Assembly: GCA_016868785.1 (NCBI GenBank)
Contig: VGFS01000012.1
Location: 1-52,562 of the forward strand
DNA: 52,562 nucleotides
Reading direction: 5' to 3'
From: Bacteroidota bacterium
GTDB taxonomy: Bacteria; Bacteroidota; Bacteroidia; NS11-12g; UBA955
Position 1 is the stretch's first letter, and each line of letters starts with the position of its first letter. This document shows positions 12,001 through 18,960 of this stretch, piece by piece. The notes under the pieces are model-generated. The model was not told the DNA's origin and searched no databases. It was given only the letters and a program-made list of their open reading frames with translations. Made by a program: the position numbers and the translations under genes.

Positions 12001-13598
12001 TAGCAACCACAACGGTGGGCTGTAAAGATTCTTTCCAGCGAGAGGTGGTGGTGTTTGACATGCCCAAGGCAGATATCTTGGGGGCAGGTAAGCAACAGTG
12101 TTTGCCTGGAAATAAATTCACTTTCAAGCAACAATACCCTTGGACAGGTCCCAATCCAACGCATGTTTGGACAACCTCCGATGGTGGCAGTGGATCGGGT
12201 GATTCGTTGGTGAGGTCGTTTGCGGCAATTGGTAAGTATAGAGTTTTTCATAGTGTAACGACAAATGATGGTTGTTTTGATTCAACATCCGAGGTGTTTG
12301 ATGTGGTTCCTTCGCCTAAAGCGTCGTTTTTGACCAGTAAGGATACGGCTTGTTTGGGTGGTCATCAGTTTTCATTTACCGACAATACGGTCTTTGGGTC
12401 GGCTTACACCAGTGAATGGACATTGGGCGATGGCACAAAATCCACGTTAAAAAACATTACTGCAAAGGGTTATTTGTCGGCCGGGAAATTTGATGTAAAA
12501 TTGGTATTGACTTCTGGTACTGGTTGTAAAGATTCGATCACCAAATCAGTGAATGTGTGGCCTGTTCCACAGGCCAATTTTGCCATGAACAATTTAGAGC
12601 AGTGTTTACAGGGCAACTCGTTTATTGCTAGCAACATTACTTCGGAGAATTCGGCCACTGGGGTTGCATATACTTGGCTGGTGAAGGGGGTGCCGTTGGC
12701 GAATGTGAAGAACATCCCAGCACAGACATTGCCTGATACGGGTAATTATCCAGTGAAATTGCGGGTGGTGTCTGACAAAGGTTGTGGCACAGAGAAGAGC
12801 ATAACGTTGAGAGTGAACGAACACCCGTCGGTAACGATTACAGGGATGAATGCTTGTGCTGAGGTGCCCATTCAATTCGGCTCCACTGCGAAAGTGAATC
12901 GCGGAAGCATCGCATCGTACAGCTGGAATTTTGGCAACGGTTTTACTTCCAATGTGGCCAATCCGAAACAAGCCTACAGCACTGACGGTACGTATAATGT
13001 GAGTTTGACTGTGGTGTCGGACAAAGGATGTTCTACAACCTCTACGGTATTGCCTATTAATGTGTTGCCAAAGCCTGTGGCGGACTTTACGTCGGAGTAT
13101 TTGCTTTCACGTGGTTTAGAGACCGATTGGAAATTTACTTTTACGGGTAAAAACACGGATACGTACAATTGGTCGTTCCAAGACGGACAGACGTCTACAT
13201 CGAGTGTGCCATTCTTTATGACATTCTCAGGTACGGGTGATTTTAAAGCGATGTTGATCGCGAGCAACGCGAGCGGTTGTGCAGATACTTTGTGGAAGAA
13301 CATTTTCTTGAAACCTGAGTTGCTGTTCCATTTGCCCAATGCCTTTACGCCCAACGTGGATGGATTGAACGAAGAATTCAAGCCTTATCAGTCTTTTGGG
13401 ATGTCGAAATATCGCATGACCATCGTGAATCGTTGGGGAGAGATTTTGTTCTACACGGAGGATCCCAATGTGGGTTGGAAGGGATTGGACAACAAGGGTG
13501 AGCCCGTGATGGAAGGGGTTTATGCCTATGCGATCACCTTCAGGTACATCGACGGCGTGATGCACGCCTACAAGGGTACGGTAACGATCATAAAATAA
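9090..13598 (+). CDS. Giant PKD-repeat surface protein with IgGFc-binding-like head and T9SS type B sorting domain
   Basis: A 1502-residue secreted protein. The signal peptide starts MKILKKVALALFVLMLASG. Residues about 30-430 resemble the IgGFc-binding N-terminal domain ('DPVNVYCLNLE', 'VRVVEGCGKINVFSGAR', 'LGKDYVLMPF'). From about residue 485 to 1405 there are nine or so PKD-like beta-sandwich repeats. Some have the canonical WNFGDGT or WDFGNGT turn; others are degenerate. Most repeats have one Cys in the first strand and one in a late 'GCxD' strand. The last about 95 residues are a type B T9SS (gliding-motility-associated) domain: HLPNAFTPNVDGLNEEF, 'NRWGEILFYT' and a Lys-rich end. Adhesion or matrix binding is likely. 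The start at 9090 gives a proper signal peptide; an upstream in-frame codon lies inside the promoter. Confidence 0.88.
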   Translation: MKILKKVALALFVLMLASGNKLNAQITSTGKTFYMSFMEMETRNGGLPDTLLLYVTSDVNTSLVLDNPRVAGSNQTVNITAGKVNRIEIDRTYYYPVGSEFGATDVNSKKGLRIVAKDPVNVYCLNLEINRSDATFVLPYESIPSAPEFFVASFPNNAGTAGFPTSNRWAESEFVVVGMDANVKVEITPSVTTKGGKTAGTPFTVTLAKGQVYEVQSRNTDGTNNTDPAATSWSTTGAKAGDLTGTRVRVVEGCGKINVFSGARSSHVTKGNCGSGINGRDHLYTQVLPTAALGKDYVLMPFSGQTGGYAYKVVAAKDTTKVYVNGTLVNTILKAGQWIYGHITTAVATTISTDKSAYVVQYMKNGACSGLGATNGDPAMFISPDVNQQLIKTLVGTATTSNMNQHWVNILIRQTAKNSVRVNNIAQPASIFTNVGSKYAYAQVKVNNPSANTVQSDSGFVCVAYGVGPYESYSYSAGAVFENVDYDIKVTRKTQCPGEDVKIEAVVAGRPKIKGYRWNFGDGTSDTGKSVLHKFKKVGTYYVVVKIPITADCGQVDTITRSKIVTIKQGPVFDFPDTTTQCASAIKRLFTGPTSNKFLYKWQDSSKLQSFTMLKEGKVWLRVLDTSTNCVSIDSTWMRRADALNAKINFDTLDMCYKTNRFVMSDGTKFNNDAWKISRWRLFDDYKQMFVNRDSFRFRYTFDTISTNKLRYIVESRKGCRDTLDTLLIVYPYPLAKLAASSTYFCQNAEVTFTDSSQSKEGVGSSIWDFGNGTKDTSLPYTTKYRFTTEGTFKVRLITVTPFGCRDTVDSTFVVRPAPLNKVDINQISLCFKTNAFDFTDKSSITAGTYTRLWSYKNNQTATTSSITGVKFTDTGWHKVIIKNTSDYGCVDQDTIKVYVAPEPTAYFQVTDSSQCFQGHFFDLADASTAPKNAVLNSKSDWKYQNGTYNYAKIVPGKTFSSPGKYWIRIIATTTVGCKDSFQREVVVFDMPKADILGAGKQQCLPGNKFTFKQQYPWTGPNPTHVWTTSDGGSGSGDSLVRSFAAIGKYRVFHSVTTNDGCFDSTSEVFDVVPSPKASFLTSKDTACLGGHQFSFTDNTVFGSAYTSEWTLGDGTKSTLKNITAKGYLSAGKFDVKLVLTSGTGCKDSITKSVNVWPVPQANFAMNNLEQCLQGNSFIASNITSENSATGVAYTWLVKGVPLANVKNIPAQTLPDTGNYPVKLRVVSDKGCGTEKSITLRVNEHPSVTITGMNACAEVPIQFGSTAKVNRGSIASYSWNFGNGFTSNVANPKQAYSTDGTYNVSLTVVSDKGCSTTSTVLPINVLPKPVADFTSEYLLSRGLETDWKFTFTGKNTDTYNWSFQDGQTSTSSVPFFMTFSGTGDFKAMLIASNASGCADTLWKNIFLKPELLFHLPNAFTPNVDGLNEEFKPYQSFGMSKYRMTIVNRWGEILFYTEDPNVGWKGLDNKGEPVMEGVYAYAITFRYIDGVMHAYKGTVTIIK

Positions 13599-13608
13599 GG
13601 AATCATGG

Positions 13609-13629
13609 GACTGGGGTGAGATCCCAGTC
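13609..13629 (+). other. Small hairpin that shares bases with the following terminator
   Basis: GACTGGG (13609-13615) pairs with CCCAGTC (13623-13629) around a 7-base loop. The last four bases, AGTC (13626-13629), are also the outermost pairs of the much larger inverted repeat at 13626-13680, so the base of the large stem and this hairpin cannot both be fully formed. Confidence 0.5.
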
Positions 13630-13680
13630 AAATAAAAAGAGGAGGGGCGCCGCAGGCGCCCCTCCTCTTTTTATTTGACT
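13626..13680. terminator. Bidirectional terminator, perfect 26-bp inverted repeat
   Basis: Arms 13626-13651 and 13655-13680 are exact reverse complements, with the three-base loop GCA. The inner part is GC-rich (GAGGAGGGGCGCC) and the outer part is an A-run on one side and a T-run on the other, so RNA from either strand ends in a strong hairpin followed by U residues. It lies between the convergent genes for the PKD surface protein and rpoD and should serve both. Confidence 0.92.
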
Positions 13681-13781
13681 ATTAATGGTGATCTCTTGGG
13701 GTTATCTTCTTGTTCTCAAGATGAGGAGTGACAAGAAAACCAGTAATACGAGGGCAGCAATCACAGAAATTGATTGTGTGA

Positions 13782-14645
13782 TTATCCCAAGTAGGTTTTC
13801 AAGATTTTGCTCTTGCTTGATTTGCGCAAACGACGCAAGGCTTTTTCCTTGATCTGACGAACGCGCTCACGGGTTAAGCCTACCTTTTCTGAAATGTCTT
13901 CTAAGGTGTGGGCTGCATTGCCATCCAATCCGAAGTAGTATTTCAATACGTCGCGTTCTTTGTCTGACAGTGTAGAAATTACCCGGTTGATTTCATTTTG
14001 CAATGATTCAGTCAACAAGGGCATGTCTGGGTTTGGTTCGTCGTTCTGATCCAAAACGCCCAATAAAGTATTGTCTTCGCCTTCCGCCAATGGCGCATCG
14101 ATGCTCAAGTGTCGGCCTGATGATCTCAACGCATTTTCTACTTCCGACAGAGAGATTTCCAATGATTCGGCAATCTCTTGGGGTGTTGGTTCGCGCTCCA
14201 GCTCTTGCTCCAATCGAGCAGAGGCTTGGGTGATACGACCTAAGCTACCCACTTTGTTGAGGGGCAAACGAACGATACGACTCTGATCGGCCAAAGCTTG
14301 CAAGATGCTTTGACGGATCCACCAAACGGCATAAGAAATGAATTTGAATCCACGGGTTTCGTCGAAACGTTTTGCCGCTTTGATCAATCCCATGTTTCCT
14401 TCGTTGATCAGATCTCCCAGGGTTAAACCTTGGTTTTGGTATTGTTTGGATACAGAAACCACAAAACGCAAGTTGGCATTCACCAGTTTTTCCAACGCTG
14501 CTTGATCGCCTTCACGAATTCTGCGGGCCAATTCCACTTCCTCTTGGGCGTCGATCATCGGCACTTTGGAGATTTCGTTAAGATATTTGTCAAGCGATTT
14601 GTTTTCGCGGTTGGTAAACTGTTTTGAAATTTTTAACTGCCTCAT
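13782..14645 (-). CDS. rpoD: Primary sigma factor RpoD (Bacteroidota type)
   Basis: A 287-residue sigma-70 of the short type that lacks region 1.1. Region 1.2 starts at '[10 protein letters not shown]'; region 2 is seen from '[16 protein letters not shown]' through '[16 protein letters not shown]' (residues about 60-115); region 3 follows '[11 protein letters not shown]'; region 4 ends in the helix-turn-helix '[20 protein letters not shown]' near the C-terminus. It directs RNA polymerase to the TAnnTTTG promoters found throughout this window. A perfect -7 element (TACTTTTG) lies 52 bases upstream of the start, leaving an untranslated leader, unlike several neighbours. The gene is monocistronic as far as can be seen and ends at the shared terminator. 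Confidence 0.97.
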   Translation of the reverse strand: MRQLKISKQFTNRENKSLDKYLNEISKVPMIDAQEEVELARRIREGDQAALEKLVNANLRFVVSVSKQYQNQGLTLGDLINEGNMGLIKAAKRFDETRGFKFISYAVWWIRQSILQALADQSRIVRLPLNKVGSLGRITQASARLEQELEREPTPQEIAESLEISLSEVENALRSSGRHLSIDAPLAEGEDNTLLGVLDQNDEPNPDMPLLTESLQNEINRVISTLSDKERDVLKYYFGLDGNAAHTLEDISEKVGLTRERVRQIKEKALRRLRKSSKSKILKTYLG

Positions 14646-14697
14646 GTGTGCTTTTTGCTGTTCTTGGTTACTTCAGTGAATTATATAATAAGCCTTG

Positions 14698-14705
14698 CAA
14701 AAGTA
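14698..14705 (-). promoter_or_regulatory. -7 promoter element of rpoD
   Basis: On the minus strand the sequence reads TACTTTTG, an exact match to the Bacteroidota -7 consensus TAnnTTTG. It is 52 bases before the rpoD ATG. I do not see a clear -33 TTTG at the usual distance. Confidence 0.65.
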
Positions 14706-14778
14706 CATAATAAAGTTGAATTGATTTCGGGATAATTTGTCGAATTCCCTATGTTTTGTCTAATGAATGACTGCTATT

Positions 14779-16749
14779 TTACAGCAAGTGATTGGCCAAA
14801 TGGAAGGTGGCATAGGCGCCGACATAAGCAATGATTCCATAAATGAAAAACAGGGCGATGGGCCAATGCCAGGTGCCGATTTCGCGTTTCATCACGGCCA
14901 TCGTGCTCATGCATTGTAACGCAAAGGCATAAAACACGATGAGGCTGAGTGCGTAGGGCAGTCCATACAATGATTTTCCGGTCTTTGGATTGATTTGTGC
15001 CTGCATTTTCTGTCGGATCCCGGATTCGTCTTCTTCATTGGATTGGAACAGGGTTGCCATGGTGCCAACGAATACTTCTCGGGCGGCGAAGCTGGTAATT
15101 AGGGCGATGCCGGTTTTCCAGTCGTAACCCAGTGGTTCGATAACCGGTTCAAAGGCTTTTCCCAGATGTCCGGCATAACTCGCTTCCAGTCGCAAGTTTG
15201 ATTTTATTTCGCCTTCGTGAGAAGGGTCTAACTGCGATAGGATGACGCCTTCGGTTTCGGCTTTTTTCATGGCTTCGGTTGGACCAAAATTCGATAGAAA
15301 CCAAAGGATCATGCTGATGACCACAATGACTTTTCCTGCTTCGGACAGAAAACTCAAACATTTGAGCCATGCTTGATGGATCACCGTTTGCAATCGGGGT
15401 CTTTGATAGGCGGGTAATTCTAAGATGAATTCGCTGGTTGAGGCCGATTTTTGAAATAGTTTAAACACAAATGCGAGCAAGATTGCTACCACAATCCCGG
15501 CCATGTAGGCTGCGGTAATTACAAACGTTTGCGCATGGAAGGGGCCCCAAAATTCTGCGAAGGGAATCGCTACGCTCACAAGTAAGACATAAACAGGCAA
15601 TCGGGCACTGCAGCTCATCAGCGGGACCACCAACATGGTGGCCAATCGTTCTTTTCTGCTTTTGATACTTCGGGTTGCCATGATGCTTGGTATGGCGCAA
15701 GCAAATCCACCAATCATGGGAATGATGCTTCGGCCATTCAATCCCAGTTTTCGCATGATGCGGTCGGTGATGAAAGAGGCACGCACCATGTAACCGGAAT
15801 CTTCGAGAATGCCGATGAGGAAAAACAGAATGAAAATCTGTGGGACAAACACCACAACCCCTTCGAGTCCTCCGATAAGGCCTTGGGTGATGAAGTTGGT
15901 GATCATGCCTGCGGGCAATACATTGTCGATGGTTTGCGTCAGGAATTGAAAGCCCGACTCGATCCATTCCATGGGTTTTGCTGCTAGGCTGAAGACACCC
16001 TGGAACAGGACCATCATGATCATTGCGAACAAAACGTATCCCATCCATTTGTGGGTGAAAAAATGGTCCAGTTTGAGTGTGATGCTCTTTAAGCCAACAG
16101 GAAATTTGGTTGTGGTTCGCTGAATGACTTTTTCAATGTCGATGTAACGGCGCAGTGTTTCCTCGCTCAGTCCGGGCAATTTCCCTTGTTCCCAGTAAGA
16201 TTTGAGTCGCTCCAACAATTGAGTTGCTTGTCCTATCAATTTGGGCTGTGCAAAGGAAGTGAGCAGTTGTTTTACTGGCTCGATATTCTTTTCTCTGCGG
16301 GGATTGAAAAACAGGCAGGGAATTCCCAGTTCGGCTGACAGGGCGTCGGCATCAATTTTTACGCCTCTGCGTTTGGCGGAATCACTGAGGGTAAGCACGC
16401 AAACTGCGGGTATGCCCAATTCTGCCACTTGGGAATAGAGCAGGAGGTTGCGGCGCAAATTCGAAGCGTCTATAACCAAGAGCAGGGCCTCTGGTTTTTC
16501 CTCCCCGATACCCACGAGGTGTTCTACTACCAGTCGTTCGTCGTCTGATTGGGTGTAAAGGCTATAAATCCCGGGCAGGTCGATGAGTTCTGTTTTTTCA
16601 CCATTGATGGTTACTTGGCCAATAGAAGCTTCAACGGTGGTGCCTGGCAGGTTGCTGGTTTTTTGTGTCAGTCCGGTCAAACGATTGAACAAGGTGGATT
16701 TCCCACAATTGGGGTTGCCCACGAAGGCAATGCGTTTGGGTGCACTCAT
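14779..16749 (-). CDS. feoB: Ferrous iron transporter FeoB
   Basis: A 656-residue inner-membrane Fe(II) transporter. The N-terminal G domain has G1 GNPNCGKST at residues 11-19, a G2 Thr in 'LPGTTVEA' and G3 'DLPGIYS'; G4 is degenerate ('VLTLSDSAKRRG', where NKxD would be expected). After a linker, the membrane part carries two Gate-type repeats with 'GFACAIPSIMATRSI' and 'SCSARLPVYVLL'. Length is at the short end for FeoB. The start codon overlaps the feoA stop (ATGA), so translation of the two is coupled. About 130 bases separate it from rpoD downstream, which has its own promoter. Confidence 0.95.
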   Translation of the reverse strand: MSAPKRIAFVGNPNCGKSTLFNRLTGLTQKTSNLPGTTVEASIGQVTINGEKTELIDLPGIYSLYTQSDDERLVVEHLVGIGEEKPEALLLVIDASNLRRNLLLYSQVAELGIPAVCVLTLSDSAKRRGVKIDADALSAELGIPCLFFNPRREKNIEPVKQLLTSFAQPKLIGQATQLLERLKSYWEQGKLPGLSEETLRRYIDIEKVIQRTTTKFPVGLKSITLKLDHFFTHKWMGYVLFAMIMMVLFQGVFSLAAKPMEWIESGFQFLTQTIDNVLPAGMITNFITQGLIGGLEGVVVFVPQIFILFFLIGILEDSGYMVRASFITDRIMRKLGLNGRSIIPMIGGFACAIPSIMATRSIKSRKERLATMLVVPLMSCSARLPVYVLLVSVAIPFAEFWGPFHAQTFVITAAYMAGIVVAILLAFVFKLFQKSASTSEFILELPAYQRPRLQTVIHQAWLKCLSFLSEAGKVIVVISMILWFLSNFGPTEAMKKAETEGVILSQLDPSHEGEIKSNLRLEASYAGHLGKAFEPVIEPLGYDWKTGIALITSFAAREVFVGTMATLFQSNEEDESGIRQKMQAQINPKTGKSLYGLPYALSLIVFYAFALQCMSTMAVMKREIGTWHWPIALFFIYGIIAYVGAYATFHLANHLL

Positions 16750-16988
16750 GCGATGGCTTCTTCTATGGGTTCAACCTGGATGAGGCTGGCTTCTTCTTTC
16801 CGCAGTCCGAGCAAGTAGGTGTCGATGCGATAAGCGATGGTAGAGCCGCCGCCGGATTCGTACAATCGGATGATTTCGGTGCCTGGGACGCATCCCATTT
16901 CCGCGAGTTTTAGCGAGAATTGCCCTTCTTTGAGTCCGGCAATTTTGGCTTTTTCGCCTTCTTTGAGAAGGTCAGCGGTGGCTTCCAT
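16746..16988 (-). CDS. feoA: FeoA-domain protein
   Basis: An 80-residue cytoplasmic SH3-like FeoA protein that works with FeoB in ferrous iron uptake. It shows 'LKEGEKAKIAGLKEG', 'KLAEMGCVPGTEI' and 'GSTIAYRIDTYLLGLRKEEA', the typical FeoA order. The ATG at 16988 is preferred to a longer in-frame start because a full promoter sits directly upstream of it. It forms an operon with feoB (four-base overlap). Regulation by iron is expected for the family; the palindrome at 17106-17121 is a possible operator. Confidence 0.92.
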   Translation of the reverse strand: MEATADLLKEGEKAKIAGLKEGQFSLKLAEMGCVPGTEIIRLYESGGGSTIAYRIDTYLLGLRKEEASLIQVEPIEEAIA

Positions 16989-16994
16989 TGTGTG

Positions 16995-17026
16995 CAAATT
17001 TAGAATGATTTTAAATAACAAACAAA
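16995..17026 (-). promoter_or_regulatory. Complete Bacteroidota-type promoter of feoAB
   Basis: On the minus strand, TTTG (17023-17026) is followed after 20 bases by TAAATTTG (16995-17002), matching both the -33 and -7 consensus elements. The feoA ATG begins 6 bases after the -7 element, so the transcript should have almost no leader. Confidence 0.75.
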
Positions 17027-17105
17027 TGATTGTAAAGAATGCCTAAAAACTTGGGGGTTTGATGGCATTTGAATTGCGAAAATCGCGGTGAATGTGCAAG
17101 CAAGC

Positions 17106-17121
17106 ACTGACAATTGTCAGT
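17106..17121. promoter_or_regulatory. Perfect 16-bp palindrome upstream of feoAB
   Basis: The sequence ACTGACAATTGTCAGT is its own reverse complement. It lies between the aroE stop and the feoA promoter, about 80 bases upstream of the -33 element. There is no T-run on either side, so it is not an obvious terminator. A regulator binding site is possible. A related site, ACTGACA-GT-TTGTCA, is at 51779-51793. Confidence 0.4.
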
Positions 17122-17148
17122 TTGGGAAAAAAGTTGTGGGCGCTATCA

Positions 17149-17934
17149 TTAGCGATTTTCTTGAAACAATGTCCATGCGGCCACGGCTTGTTGCTGCAGT
17201 ATATAGGCGCCATTCATCACTTGAGCGCCATGGGTTTGGAAGTGTTTCATGATTTTGGTTTCAGCGGGGTTGTAGACCAAATCAATCAATTTGTGTGAGG
17301 GTTGGATGGTTTCCCAGGGCCAATCGATGCAGGTATCGATGTTGGGTAGCATGCCCAGGGGTGTGGTGTGCACAAACAGGGTATTGGGCTGAATGAATTC
17401 TGAGGGATTGTGTGGGTTGTTGGCTGGGGTTACCCACTGATTTCTATGCCAAACATGGAAGGGGATTTGGGCTAGTTCCAGGGCGTATTTTACGGCTTTG
17501 GCACTGCCGCCGTTGCCAAAAATAATGGCATTTTGTATGGGGGTTGGATCCAATACTTGGGCTTTGACGAGGCTTTGGGAAAAGCCATAAACATCGGTAT
17601 TGTGGCCGATGAGGCAGTAGTTGTTGGGGGTATGTTTCACCAACACGGTATTGACCGCGCCTACAGCGCGGGCCTCAGCTGAGAGTTCATTTAAATAGGG
17701 CAATATATCTGTCTTGTGAGGCACCGTTACATTGAAGCCCCGCAAAGGGTCCTGCTGGAAAATTTCTGCTTCGATGAAAGACGGAAAATTACGTATATCG
17801 GCCAGGTCAAACAATTCATATCGACCGTTAACAATGCCGGCATCACTGAAAAACCGACGAAAAATCTCTGGTGATTTGGAGTGCGACACAGGGTGACCCA
17901 ACAATCCCAACCGAAAAGTTTTTTGATTTTGCAT
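17149..17934 (-). CDS. aroE: Shikimate dehydrogenase AroE
   Basis: A 261-residue shikimate dehydrogenase, reducing 3-dehydroshikimate with NADPH in the shikimate pathway to aromatic amino acids. The substrate-binding 'GLLGHPVSHSKSP' is at residues 10-22, the catalytic Lys is in 'FNVTVPHK', the paired Asp is in 'GHNTDVYGF', and the NADP-binding loop is 'FGNGGSAKAV'. The end 'NGAYILQQQAVAAW' is typical. The length is slightly short for the family but all catalytic residues are present. The DedA gene lies 27 bases upstream on the same strand, so the two may be co-transcribed. Confidence 0.95.
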   Translation of the reverse strand: MQNQKTFRLGLLGHPVSHSKSPEIFRRFFSDAGIVNGRYELFDLADIRNFPSFIEAEIFQQDPLRGFNVTVPHKTDILPYLNELSAEARAVGAVNTVLVKHTPNNYCLIGHNTDVYGFSQSLVKAQVLDPTPIQNAIIFGNGGSAKAVKYALELAQIPFHVWHRNQWVTPANNPHNPSEFIQPNTLFVHTTPLGMLPNIDTCIDWPWETIQPSHKLIDLVYNPAETKIMKHFQTHGAQVMNGAYILQQQAVAAWTLFQENR

Positions 17935-17961
17935 GGGTCTGTGTGGGAATTACGTCCGGAT

Positions 17962-18612
17962 TTACTTGGTGAATTTTGCTTTGATTGCGTTGTATACAAT
18001 GGGCAATAGCGACAGGCCAATGATGCCAAAAACCACCGTTTCGAAATGATCATGCACCCATGGGATGGAACCCAACAAATAACCCAAAGTAGTGATGCTG
18101 CTCACCCACAATACCGCACCTGCAATGCAATAGCCCAAAAATTTGCCGTATTTCATGGTGCCCAATCCTGCGGCAAAGGGAGCAAAAGTGCGCACAATGG
18201 GTACAAAACGGGCCATGATTAACGTGTATCCACCGTGCTTTTCATAGAAAGCTTCGGTGCGTTCCAAATATTCACGTTTGAGTAATTTCCATTTCAAATC
18301 AAAAACCCTCACCCCAATTTTGGATCCGATGAAATAATTGGTGTTGTCGCCCAGCAACGCCGCTACAACGAGCAGCGGAATCAAAATGAAAATGTTCAAT
18401 GGCTGTCCGTCCATTGCCGCAATGGAGCCCGCAGCAAACAACAAACTGTCGCCCGGTAACAAAGGCATCACCACAAGGCCGGTTTCTACAAAAACAATGG
18501 CGAACAAAATAAGGTAGGTCAATTGCTTGTATTCGCCCACCAAATACTGGAGTTTGTCGTCGAGGTGAAAAAGCCAATCTTTGGCAAAATCAATGATTGA
18601 AAGGACTGTCAT
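17962..18612 (-). CDS. DedA-family membrane protein
   Basis: A 216-residue polytopic inner-membrane protein of the DedA (SNARE-associated/VTT) family. It has 'LPGDSLLFAAGSIAA' in the first half and 'MARFVPIVRTFAPFAAGLG' in the second, the two family signatures including the functionally important Arg residues. About five hydrophobic segments are visible. DedA proteins are implicated in lipid-carrier (undecaprenyl phosphate or phospholipid) translocation and in membrane homeostasis. It precedes aroE on the minus strand; there is no obvious functional link. Confidence 0.9.
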   Translation of the reverse strand: MTVLSIIDFAKDWLFHLDDKLQYLVGEYKQLTYLILFAIVFVETGLVVMPLLPGDSLLFAAGSIAAMDGQPLNIFILIPLLVVAALLGDNTNYFIGSKIGVRVFDLKWKLLKREYLERTEAFYEKHGGYTLIMARFVPIVRTFAPFAAGLGTMKYGKFLGYCIAGAVLWVSSITTLGYLLGSIPWVHDHFETVVFGIIGLSLLPIVYNAIKAKFTK

Positions 18613-18665
18613 ATCGGTACTGCAATTTTACGACATGCCTTCGATGCGATTGACATCCGTTGTCT

Positions 18666-18673
18666 TATATTTG
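18666..18673 (+). promoter_or_regulatory. -7 element before the 49-residue lipoprotein gene
   Basis: TATATTTG matches TAnnTTTG exactly and ends 6 bases before the ATG at 18680. This supports the small gene as a real transcription unit. Confidence 0.55.
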
Positions 18674-18679
18674 TAATAA

Positions 18680-18829
18680 ATGCAAAAAATGCCTTGTTTT
18701 TTCTCGCGTGTTGGTAAGTCCTTGATGGTATTGGCCATTGTTGGGTTTGCGATTTCTGCAACAGGTTGTGGCAGTGCCAAGCACGGCAGGGTAAAGGCCA
18801 AGAATACGGGCTGCAATTGTGGATTTTGA
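18680..18829 (+). CDS. Very small lipoprotein (49 residues)
   Basis: The frame encodes 49 residues: a basic start, a hydrophobic stretch (MVLAIVGFAISATGC), a lipobox ending at Cys30, and a short mature part rich in Lys, Gly and Cys that ends NTGCNCGF. After lipidation and cleavage only about 20 residues would remain. A perfect -7 element sits 6 bases upstream of the ATG, which together with the textbook lipobox argues that it is genuine. It is divergent from the DedA gene and 131 bases ahead of ahcY. Similar very short Cys-rich lipoproteins occur in Bacteroidota, but I know of no function. The closing C-x-C could bind a metal; this is speculation. Confidence 0.65.
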   Translation: MQKMPCFFSRVGKSLMVLAIVGFAISATGCGSAKHGRVKAKNTGCNCGF

Positions 18830-18938
18830 GTCTACTGCCTGACATTTAACCGATTATCTTGTTCAATTTTCCATGGGAAATGCGGTGAGCGATGCATCTT
18901 TGTTGGTGTATCATAGGGGGAAATTGCCCTGTGATGCC

Positions 18939-18946
18939 TAATTTTG
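18939..18946 (+). promoter_or_regulatory. -7 promoter element of ahcY
   Basis: TAATTTTG matches TAnnTTTG exactly, 14 bases before the ahcY ATG at 18961. Confidence 0.6.
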
Positions 18947-18960
18947 CGCAAAATTTTACA

